From Neurospora tetrasperma FGSC 2508 (taxonomy: Eukaryota; Ascomycota; Sordariomycetes; Sordariales; Sordariaceae): a DNA stretch of 64,000 nt. This document shows positions 47,938 through 57,408 of the stretch, piece by piece. Both the position numbers and the translations under genes were made by a program. Each line of letters starts with the position of its first letter. Position 1 is the stretch's first letter. The stretch is taken from the NCBI RefSeq assembly GCF_000213175.1, contig NW_009799101.1, positions 2,214,874 through 2,278,873 on the forward strand, read 5' to 3'. The notes beneath the pieces are model-generated. The model saw only the letters and a program-made list of their open reading frames with translations, had not been told where the DNA came from and searched no databases.

Positions 47938-48630
47938 AGGAGGACATTAATGCACAGGTGTGTTCATGTTTGTTCAAGTTTGTTCAAGGGCTACTGAGGC
48001 ACATCCATTTCCCTGCTGTCTATCTGTTGGATCGCGCAAAGCATGATTGCAAGCCATATATCCACCCATTCCCCCTCAGTACCAAATTATATAGGTTTGC
48101 CTTCTCCATTCCTTTTCCCTTTGCTTTTCACTCGTCTTCAATAATGCATACGAAATCCTCTCTGCATCAGTTTCTTATCCCTTCTGACCTTTCTCGGCTC
48201 CGTGGTTGACAAAGGACCAATAAAAACACTCCATTAACGCCGCCGCCGCCTGTTCCGTGAGGAACTTGATAACCCGCGTTTTTCCCTTGTCTATGTCCGT
48301 CTCGTTGATACTCGACATGGCTGATGCCGATCCAAGACTAAGTCGATAGGAGAAACGAGGAGGAAAAAGTCCAAAAAGCCAAACAAAGTCGCTTGTTGAG
48401 TGAGAATAGAATGAGTAATTCAAGAAAACAGCCGAAATTGGGTGCCGAGCTTCATGGTCGCTCGCTCGCTCGCTACTGTCGCTAGAGGTAGCAAAGCTCC
48501 CATCCGTCAACAGCGTTTGCCAAATTGATTGCCGGTAACCAGAAAACCAAAGTTGCCGTGTTGCACAGGTAATGGGTGAGATGGAAGTGATCGCGACGAA
48601 AGGTCGAAACTTTCCAAGGTGTTTGTCGCT
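47938..48630. other. Region between TMEM205-like and Ser/Pro-rich genes
   Basis: About 0.7 kb where the two genes' 3' ends face each other. It contains one possible small minus-strand ORF (48175-48318), listed separately. Otherwise nothing is recognised. Confidence 0.4.
48175..48318 (-). CDS. Possible 47-residue small protein
   Basis: The frame from an ATG at 48318 (gccATG context) to a TAA at 48177-48175 encodes 47 residues with a coding-like composition: MSSINETDIDKGKTRV, a helix IKFLTEQAAAALMECFYWSF, and a charged end. The same frame stays open upstream to 48510, but that part looks like leader. No family is recognised and no intron is needed. It could be a genuine microprotein or chance ORF; transcription evidence is required. 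Confidence 0.3.
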   Translation of the reverse strand: MSSINETDIDKGKTRVIKFLTEQAAAALMECFYWSFVNHGAEKGQKG

Positions 48631-49203
48631 TTAGATCTTCAGGTCAAACGCCGCCTTCGCAGCCAACAACTCCGCCTTCGCCTTTTCAAAGCGCATCCTT
48701 TCCTCCTCAGGGTCAACAACGGGCATGCGCCTGTCGCGCGCGTTCTTGACGTAGTAGCTGAGCGAGTGCTTGGGGGGAGGGCGGGCCAGCAGCTCCTCGA
48801 TGGTAGCCTCCTCCGCGGGCTTGGTAGTAACTCGGACCTCAACGACAGCAGCATCTGAGGTGGTGGAGGTGGTCACAACGGAAGAGGTGGTGGAGGAAAT
48901 GGAGCTGCGATGATGACCAGACGCGGTGCCCACCGGGGAGCGCAAGGCGGAGAGAATTGGCGACTTGCTGATGAGAGTTTCCTTGGAGGACGGCATGATG
49001 GACATTGGGATAGACGTCGAGTACATCAACGCCCTGACCAAAGATGGGGTTGCGGTAGATGTGGGAGGAAGAGGGGGGAATGGCGATGGGCTGCGACTCC
49101 TTGTCACGCTGCTGCCGCCGTTTCTAGCGTTCCTGGCGGACGAAGTTGGTGCCGGAGTGAAAAAGAGGTTGAAGAAGGGATCTTCTGGGGAGAAGGAGGC
49201 CAT
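48631..49203 (-). CDS. Ser/Pro/Thr-rich hypothetical protein
   Basis: A single-exon frame of 190 residues from an ATG at 49203 (MASFSPEDPFFNLFF). The frame is open further upstream through a (TG)n microsatellite (49270-49298), which is leader. Residues 15-120 are Ser/Thr/Pro-rich and probably disordered. The C-terminal ~65 residues look structured: KPAEEATIEELLARPPPKHS, LSYYVKNARDRRMPVVDPEE, then a Glu/Lys/Ala helix ending FDLKI. I do not recognise the family. The C-terminal block is the likely conserved part and reads like a short protein-protein interaction helix. Codon use (C/G-ending) supports it being real. Confidence 0.65.
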   Translation of the reverse strand: MASFSPEDPFFNLFFTPAPTSSARNARNGGSSVTRSRSPSPFPPLPPTSTATPSLVRALMYSTSIPMSIMPSSKETLISKSPILSALRSPVGTASGHHRSSISSTTSSVVTTSTTSDAAVVEVRVTTKPAEEATIEELLARPPPKHSLSYYVKNARDRRMPVVDPEEERMRFEKAKAELLAAKAAFDLKI

Positions 49204-51221
49204 CGTGAAGAAGCGGGAGGGAAAAAAGCAGATGTGGGGTGCGGGATTATATAATGATAACTGCAAGGTTATGTGTGTGTGTGTGTATGTGTGTGTGTGC
49301 TGTAGCCCTGGTCCTGGTGACTCAACGGCTGCAAGATGCGCGAGTGAAGGGTACAACTCGTATTGTAAGGAACTATCGTGAGTGTCAAGCCGTTCTGGAT
49401 TGACCGTTTTTTCCGTCGGTAATTTTGGTTTGGGCCCAATACTGTCCTCCTTACACCAGGTTGTCGCAGGTTTTCGAACGGAAAGTAGATAACCCCAACG
49501 GAAACTTGTTCCAATGAAGAATCGGGTTTCTAATTTTCGAGTGTTTGTAAGTCTGGGCTTTTCAAGACCAAGCAGGTGAGGCGAAGGATCGTCAGGTTCG
49601 GTGTTTGATCAGGCGCAAGAGATCGGGTGGAGTTGTTCGGTTTCAGAGTACCAGCCAGTGATGCAAAATTCGGGATGAGATGTTGAAAAACGCCAAAAGT
49701 ATTGGGATGTGCCCGGCTCAAAGTACAACGGCAGTGATGGGAAAACGGATGAATGAGAGAGCGTCAGTATGGATTAGTTATTAGTAGGATAAATGTCGGA
49801 GAACGAGTGACAGAAAGGTGATCGAAGTACCAAGGCCGAGATAGGCAACCAGAGAGGAATAAACAGACAAAAGGTCCAGATTCAGGAGTCAAAACGGGGG
49901 TAGGATATCTTCTTTATACTTCACAAATATCCACGGTTTGACAGATGTCGCCTTCCTCGGACTTCGCTACCCAACAAATTACGGACACCCAATTGTGCTG
50001 GCGCGGAAAGTCTGACCGAGCGAGCCCCTTGCAAAATCTCATAAGCACGTCTCCACATCAATATTTCAAAAAAAGTATCACAGATATGAAGGGATTCCAT
50101 CTTGAGATGGAACGTGCGTCGTGTCATCCTCTCGGATTTTGGCAATCTGGAAATTTCACGGAGCCTCTTTAATGTTTTGTTGCCCAGGGGACCCATCGGT
50201 TGCTCTGCCGGGATAGGGGTCCCGGGGCCGGGGCCTGTGTGAAGATCTACCGTGCATCGGGCACTTCAGGGGTTTGTGATCAGGCCCTTCACGTTTTGTT
50301 CAGGGATTTTAAGAGGTCCCAATTTTTTCCCGTGTTCTGGTGCATACCAAGGTTTTTAGGCGAAGTGGTCGTAAATATAAACCAACATGCACAGTCCTTT
50401 GAAGTCCGCTTGGGCTATGACAGGCCGTATAGTAGCTGTGATAGGGATCGCGATAACTTGGAAAAACATCGGCTAGAGTCCTTTGGTAAAGGATGTTCCA
50501 TTCAGGAACTGCTTGAAATCTAGGTTCAAGGGTATATTACTTCCAATGATGCTTTGATGCCTGGTAAGAGTAAACCCCAAGATGTAATTTACTAACCGTA
50601 ACGTGTTCGGTTTGTTCTTATAACCATTCGTCGGGTCACTAGCGAGCTCCACGCTTCGAACAAGCATCTACGGCGTAATTTCACGGGTGGTCATGTGGGA
50701 TCACGCCGGACCCCTGACACAATATTAACGAATTGTTTAAAATTCCATATTTCACGTGCCATTTTCCTGTACTTTAGGATTCTGATTGAGCTGCCGTCCC
50801 ACTATGTTCGAAGAGCTAAATGCAATAAGAACACTGAAATTTGGAGGGTGCTAGATGCCCGAAAAACCTGGGTAGAGCATTTCACCATCACTCATGGTGC
50901 GTATAAGTATCAGCCTTGGGCCACTTCGACCCGACACAGACGCAAGTGAAAATGATGAACTCTGTAAATTTGGAGTTGCAAGGGTTGATTGACGTTCGCC
51001 ATAGCAAATTGCGTCCAAAACAAGATAGGCGACCACTTTTTGCTTTGACCACGCTATCCATGGTACATACCTGGCCCCTGCATGATGTACTCCCGAGCCC
51101 GCCGCTAAGATTCCATCCACTGCTTTCAGCCCGGCCATTTCCTTCAAGCTTATGCCAAAGCCATCGCAGTTGGTTGTCTTGCCAGTCACAAAATGGAAAA
51201 GGCGAAGGTCTTGGGCTGTCT
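49204..51221. other. Intergenic region upstream of the Ser/Pro-rich gene
   Basis: About 2 kb. A (GT)n microsatellite lies at ~49270-49298. The 49900-50900 part is AT-richer and could be old repeat-derived DNA, but no terminal repeats or coding relic can be shown. The right end is the 3' UTR of the DUF1295 gene. Confidence 0.35.
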
Positions 51222-52431
51222 TCACTTTTGCTTCTTGTTCTCCTTCTCCTGCAGCTTCTTGGCAAGATCGCTGGTGCGGATAAACTTGGGCACAGGGGTC
51301 TTGTACCCCTTCAAAGTCTTGGGTACGAACGTGCCGACCTGCTTTTGGTACGCGCTGTATTCTGGGTACTTCCCGGCGGTGATGCGCTCTGTCAGCCACG
51401 TGGAGCCCTGGAAAACACTCATGAGCATAATGGGGGACACAATGGTCCAGTTGTAGAGGGTGTTGGTCGCAAAGCAGCCCCATTGGTAAAGGGTGAGCCA
51501 GATGGATTGCTCAGCGGCAAAGTTCGGATGTCTGCTGTAAGCCCAGAGACCTGATGTGATGAAGCCTCGGTCGAGATCAGCCTGCTTGTGGCCGGCCGGG
51601 ATCTGACCAGAGGTCTTGTACTCATTCTTCGCTGACTGGAAAACTACACGCGCTTCATGTTAGCGGGCACTCCCCAGAGGAATACATGTACCACAGCACT
51701 GACCCCATTGTTGATGATCAGCAATGAACTCGGTAAGAATAAGACCCAGTTCCATGACGACGAAGCCAATATCAGCTGTAGAGAGCTCAGGCTCGAACTG
51801 AGTGGCCAGGAGAAGGACATAAACAGGAGAAGCGAGCATGTAAAGCAGAACGCTCTGGATGAAGGAGATGAAGGTCCAGTTCAAGATATGAAAAGCCAAC
51901 TTCGGCATCGAAGCACGAACGATTTCCCACCTGTAATCTTGAGAACCAACGTTATAGCCGCCCTTCCGCCAATAGTTATAAGTCAGGCGTATCTAAAGAG
52001 TTTGACGTTGTTAGTAGGTACTCTTGCTATTCGCAGTCTGCGACTAGACTCACGCTCCAAATGGTACTAAAAAGCAGCGCGGCATCGATGCGCCGGCTGG
52101 GGATTCCGGCCAGACGCGCCCATGTCGCAAAGTGAGCGATGTAGATGGTCGGCAGTATGCTCCAGAAGCGGTCGACTTGCGAGTAGTTCCTGTTGACCTC
52201 GGCAGCAACAAGAAACACGCCGCCTAGGAAAATGGAGATCCCGAGCCCGCTGATAAAGGGGTTGGTCTCCATGTACAGCTTGAGGAAGCTCCCCCCATTG
52301 AAAATGGTATCCAAAATTTGACGCGGAAGGGCGTAAAGTTGGGGCAGGAAAGGGGTGACTGTCTTTGAGAAGTCGGAACAGTCTTGAAGTGCGCCCAACT
52401 TGGGCAGAGCCATGGCGTAAGGCAGTGTCAT
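51222..52431 (-). CDS. DUF1295 steroid-reductase-like ER membrane protein
   Basis: Three exons: 52431-52054, 51992-51704, 51643-51222; 362 residues, introns of 61 and 60 bp. Several transmembrane helices are spread along the chain (for example GLGISIFLGGVFLVAAEV, FISFIQSVLLYMLASPVYVL, IGFVVMELGLILTEFIAD). The signature region is present: NRNYSQVDRFWSILP, IRLTYNYWRKGGYNVGSQDY, DLDRGFITSGLWAYSRHPNF and AAEQSIWLTLYQW. Family knowledge: DUF1295 proteins share the fold of 3-oxo-5-alpha-steroid 4-dehydrogenases and isoprenylcysteine methyltransferases, in which the SRHPN block binds cofactor. The substrate is unknown. The C-terminus KKQK fits a KKxx ER-retrieval signal. The start is the ATG in a GCCATGA context; upstream in-frame ATGs (52590, 52617) could extend it. 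Divergent from TOP3. Confidence 0.88.
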
Positions 52432-53099
52432 GGCGGGCAGCTGTGTAGCTGATCGGTGGACGAGGCAAGAAACAAGAATGGGCACAGTCAAAGGCTTCCG
52501 GATTGAAAATGGATGTTTTGTTTGACCGAATCGAAGAATCCGGTGGGATGTTGTTGGAGGTACTAGTGAATGACGGAGGATTGGCGTCATGTGCTGGTGT
52601 ATACAAGTATCCGTCAAGCCCGGGGCTCCAGCCAGTACCTAGTTCGCCCATAAAAGGCGGGGCATGAACGCAACCTGCATCGTCATACCTCTTTTAGCGC
52701 AAGTGCATGAGTGCACTGCATGCATAGCTCGCATAGGTCAATATGTAATGCGACTCGACCAAATTGTTTGAATGTAAGGATTCACGCATCAATTACACAT
52801 TACAACACCAGACGCGAAGCGCGTCTCCCCTCGCCATCAACCATCAACTGACTTCCATAGTTGCTTGATCAGCCCGCGAAGACGGATATCTGCATGCAAC
52901 AGGTATGACTGCAAAGGCTGTGAAGAGCCCCAAGGTTATCAATCTCTCGGCATCCAGGAGCTGATGTTTCCGAAATAAATTTCGGTTCAAGTGAACCTGC
53001 ACCGGCCCTTTCGTCTGTCCTACGACGAACGCCTCTTTGTTTCGTCACAAATGGGATTCACTTCACATTTACTTCACCAGAACATCAGACGACCGCTTG
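52432..53099. promoter_or_regulatory. Divergent promoter region of DUF1295 gene and TOP3
   Basis: 668 bp between the two start codons. A palindrome-rich gtgcactgcatgcat stretch is at ~52711-52725. An out-of-frame ATG at 53051 opens a short upstream ORF that overlaps the first TOP3 ATG. That ORF could lower use of the upstream start if it lies in the transcript. Confidence 0.4.
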
Positions 53100-55519
53100 A
53101 TGCCCCGCTTTCCCTTGCTTCCAAGGGGTAGGTTCATTCTGAGAATATCGTCCCTTTCTTCTGTGCGCTCTTATTCGTCCAAAATGCCGCGAATCCTTTG
53201 TGTGGCTGAAAAACCGTCGATTGCAAAGGCGGTCGCTACACATCTGTCTGGTGGCTCATATCAAACCGTGGGTTGCCACTACGTCTTCACAATGTCTGGA
53301 AGAGATCATGGCTAACGTGCTAGGCAGCATGACACTCGGGACAGGTATACCAAAAATTATGTTTTCACTTGCGATTTCGGTCCTCCCTGGGGACGCTCTA
53401 CGGTCACCATGACTGCTGTGAGGGGACATCTCACGCAGCTAGACTTTCACCAGGAGTTTAAGAAGTGGGAATACCCACCACCAGGTCGCCTCTTTGACGC
53501 GCCTGTCCAGACAATCTACCCGCATGTATGTCTCGCCATCGCCAACAAGTGTCGGGCACATCATCCTTGCTTGCATTTTTGATGTTGACAACGGGATTCA
53601 TGCTAGGACATGAAAACTATTGCCCAGAACATCGAAAACCAGGCCCGGCAAGCTGACATACTCTACATCTGGACGGATTGTGATCGAGAAGGTGAGCACA
53701 TCGGAAGTGAGATCCGGGAGGCCGCAAGGAAGGGCAAGAGGAACATTCAAGTCTACAGAGCAAGGTTCAGCAACATTGAACGAGCGTGAGTTCGCCATCC
53801 AGGTGTCTAAACCCAAGCATAACTGACATGCCGAACCCGATATCCAGACATATCCTATCTGCTGCCCGACGTCCGGTAGCCTTAGACGACAAACAGGCTG
53901 AAGCAGTCGCTGCGCGTATCGAGTTGGACCTGAGAATCGGATCTGCATTTACTCGCTTTTTGACGTTAAGTCTGAGACCCCTTGGTGGGGCAATGGCCGA
54001 CCTTCTGCTCAGCTATGGTAAGTCCGAATAGAGCTTACACTGTCATTATGAGTCTGACTGAACAGGATCCTGTCAGTTCCCAACTCTTGGTTTCGTCGTC
54101 GACCGATACTTCCGCGTCAGAAACTTTGTTCCAGAACCGTTCTGGTCTATCAAGGTGATGCACGAGAAAGAAGGTGTCAAAGTCAACTTCAACTGGTCCA
54201 GAAACCGTCTGTTCGACAGGTTGTCCGTGCTCCTCCTTTACGAACGATGTCTCGCCGCCAAAATTGCAAAGGTCACGGAAGTCAAAGAGAAGCAAACCAA
54301 GAAATGGAAGCCTCTTCCCCTCACCACCGTCGAGCTTCAGAAGATGGCCACACGGTTTCTTCGGATGACGGGTCAAGAAGCCATGACGGTAGCAGAAAAA
54401 CTATACAACAAGGGTTTCATCAGCTACCCCAGAACAGAAACAGACCGCTTTGACAAGGGCATGAACTTGCGGGCGCTCGTCCAAAAGCAAACCCAGGACC
54501 AACGCTGGGGTCCCTTCGCACAGAATCTGGTCGACGGAGCCTTCCAACAACCTCGCCAAGGTAGGAATGACGACAAGGCCCATCCTCCCATTCATCCCAT
54601 CACATATGCGGCACCCACCGTGCTTGACGATCAGGAAAAAAGACTATACGAGTTCGTGGTCCGCCGATTTCTCGCCTGCTGCTCCGAAGACGCCAGAGGA
54701 GCAGCCACCGACGTGGAAATTACCTACGGCGAAGAAAAGTTCGTCGCCCACGGCCTGATCGTCCACCAGCGCAACTACCTCGACGTTTACCCTTACGAAA
54801 ACTGGACCGGAACGGCCGAGCTACCGAAATTCACCGTCGGCGAGACGTTTGAACCGACCGAAGCTATGATGACCGAAGGCAAGACCACCGCCCCTAGCTA
54901 TCTGACCGAGGCGGATCTGATTGCCCTCATGGACGCGAATGGAATTGGCACCGATGCGACCATGGCCCAGCATATTGAGAAGATCAAGGAGAGACAGTAT
55001 GTGCAGGTGGTCGAGCGAGGCGGTAATGGAGGCGGCGGTAACGACGAGGATGACGGTGCAGCTGGTGGCGCACGGGGCGGACGCGGTGGCCGGGGAGGAC
55101 GTGGAAGAGGTGGTGGGCGGGGCGGACGAGGAGGAGGCGGAGTTGGCGGTGGTGTCAAGGAGTTTATCCCGACCAGCCTCGGTGTCGCCTTGATTGAGGG
55201 CTTTGAGAGGATGAACTTCGAAACCAGCCTCGGCAAGCCCTTTCTCCGCAAGGAGATGGAGCTCAAGATGAAGGCAATTTGCGAAGGTCGGCTTACCAGG
55301 GATGCCCTCTTGCGGGAGAGTATCGCGAGTTATCGTCAAGTGTATGATCAGTCACGGGAGGAGGTCAACTTGCTGAAAGCTGTAAGTAATTTCCTTCGTG
55401 ACCCCTATCGCTTCGTTCCCACATTCCTTATGGAACTGTCACTGCTGTCACATCTACTGACAGAGGCGAAAATCTAGGCCTGTAGACAGTATGTATTTGG
55501 TCAGAATGGCGGGGCTTGA
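53100..55519 (+). CDS. top3: DNA topoisomerase III (type IA), probable dual mitochondrial/nuclear forms
   Basis: Exons: 53100 (or 53184)-53267, 53328-53525, 53607-53785, 53848-54017, 54066-55381, 55478-55519. The long form has 690 residues, the short form (ATG 53184, MPRILCVAEKPSIAKAVA) has 662. Positions below are for the short form. The TOPRIM domain carries the acidic triad region TDCDREGEHIGSE at ~117-129. The catalytic tyrosine is Y331 in GFISYPRTETDRFD. Also typical are ANGIGTDATMAQHI and FIPTSLGVALIEGF. A Gly/Arg-rich insert occupies ~529-574. Family knowledge: Top3 works with a RecQ helicase and Rmi1 to dissolve double Holliday junctions by single-strand passage. The upstream ATG adds 28 residues with five Arg, one Lys and no acid, ending near an RSYS cleavage-like site. 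All junctions are in phase. Confidence 0.93.
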
Positions 55520-57064
55520 AATCTAGACGGTCAACATTCGCGGTGGTGGAGAGTCCTCAACAAGTTTGGTATGAGAGCAGTATTATTCTATGCCTCACAG
55601 AACTCAGACTTCAACAGCGTGTGATTATGGGCCGAGCAGTCACCTTAACATGGGGATCATCGTATCGAAACGTCCCGGTTTGCCCCGGTGCCACCCAATA
55701 TCACCATATCTCCTACCTGAAGTTGGAATGGATTCAACGTGGCGATACAATGTCCAAGACCGAGAGAACGTTCTAGCCATCTCGCGAATTTACCAACACG
55801 AACCGAGCCGAGCCCAACTGCCCACCCATTCCAACTCAATGTCGTAATGGGAGGCCTGTCTTGTCGTGGGTGGCTGCGATGCGGCACATACTACATATTA
55901 CATAACGTCGTCGTGGTTGTAGTTGTGGTGGTGGTGTGTTGGGCCGCAGAAACACTTGGTCCCATACACAAAGCAGGTTCTTGTGTCGTTACACAACCTG
56001 TTACCCATAGAATCAGACACCGAATCGACTTTCTCGATGGAGGATACAGTGTTCCATTCGGGGGGTTGTGGCGCTTTCAGCAGCGCCAGCTTCTGCTTGT
56101 CGTCTAATAAGTACTGTATACCTCAAAAGCCCAACGACGAGTGTATGTTCTGGTATGGCTACGAACTTTCCATTTGCGCAGGCAGTAGCAGGGCAGGACG
56201 GAAAAGGACAGGACAATACCAAACAGTGGACGCTCATTCACATGCACAGAAGACGATATCGGTGATGGTGTGTGGTCCTCCTCACTTAACTGCCCATCCC
56301 AGCTGACTCCAGTCAAATGATGGTTATTTGGTTCAACTATCAATGTTTGTGAGTGGGTCAAGGGTCCTCTCCACGAATTTTGGCACATTGTCCATTCCGA
56401 GTCCGAACAAGTCTTGCCGGCGGAAGGTGATGTAATCTTCCAGTCAGTACATTTCATTCCCTACGTTTCTTGTAAGCAGGGTGCTCCAGGCATTTCCGCA
56501 CTGTGAAGCGCTAGTACTAAGATTTGAAGCATACGCGCGGCCCAAATTTACCCACGATACGATATCGATGGGTGGGTGTTGTCCCTTTTGGCGACGAGGT
56601 ATGGCAAAGACGGCCGTGATATCTGATGGCGTGGATTTCATGGCACTTTTTCAAATATTAGCGCTACCGTACCTACCGCTACAAGACCTGGTTTTGGCAA
56701 CGACATCGACATTGAAAGGAATGAGCGACGGGCCAGAGGTGTCAAACCTTGAGAGTCTATTGGCCGAGAAATCGAACGGATACGGGAGAACAGAGGACAA
56801 ATTTCGACTGATGTCTGGAGGTTAATGCATGGGTTCAAGTGTTTCGAGATACAAAGGTAGCAGGCCATTGAGGTTCTCAGATGCACAAAGAAAAGAGATG
56901 TTCCGACAATTAGTAACCCATTGTGTGGTTTAAATTTTCCCTTGCCCCCAACATATATTCTATTCTCTACATGATATACACTGCCAGTTGCTCGTTCCTG
57001 ACGTGGTTACTGATTAGTCACCTCTCTGCCCAACTTGATTCTACGATCGCATACCTCGGTCACC
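55520..57064. other. Intergenic region downstream of TOP3
   Basis: About 1.5 kb with a GTT/GTG-rich microsatellite (~55906-55940). It holds the TOP3 3' UTR. No coding region is supportable. Confidence 0.4.
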
Positions 57065-57408
57065 ATGGGCCTCGAGGCTATTGACCCTTACAAGACCCAC
57101 GTGTTTCTTCTCATGCTTCGAACCGTCGAGGTGGTTGTCTTGGCTGTCTTGAGTAGAATGGGTTAGTTTGCTGCAGCGTTTTGTTGAGATGATTACCTAC
57201 TAACCGCGGAAGCAAGGCAGCCTTCACGATATACATACAGTACAGCGCTAGTGAACTCGGCATCATCTCCGCTCCCGTCTCCCGCCCCGCTCTCCGCAGT
57301 CCCCCGAAACCGCCGCGGATGTTGAAACTTAGGGTAAAAAAAAACCGGGACCGCCAGCTTGGCTCATCAACAGGTCAGCCACGGTCCAAACAGTGGACCA
57401 CGGATTGA
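57065..57408 (+). CDS. Possible small spliced membrane protein
   Basis: The first exon 57065-57161 starts in a strong context (caccATGG) and encodes MGLEAIDPYKTHVFLLMLRT and a hydrophobic VEVVVLAVLSRM helix. Its gttagt donor pairs with a CTAAC branch site and an aaggcag acceptor before 57221. That gives exon 2 57221-57408 and a 94-residue product with a second hydrophobic stretch (AFTIYIQYSASELGIISAPV) and a basic tail. Exon 1 looks like real coding sequence. Exon 2 is less convincing, so the gene may be truncated or spliced differently. No family is recognised. Reading straight through exon 1 would stop after 33 residues. Confidence 0.35.

Noticed and set aside
53051-53130. Start of TOP3 at the ATG at 53051
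   Set aside because: Out of frame with TOP3; it is a short upstream ORF at most.
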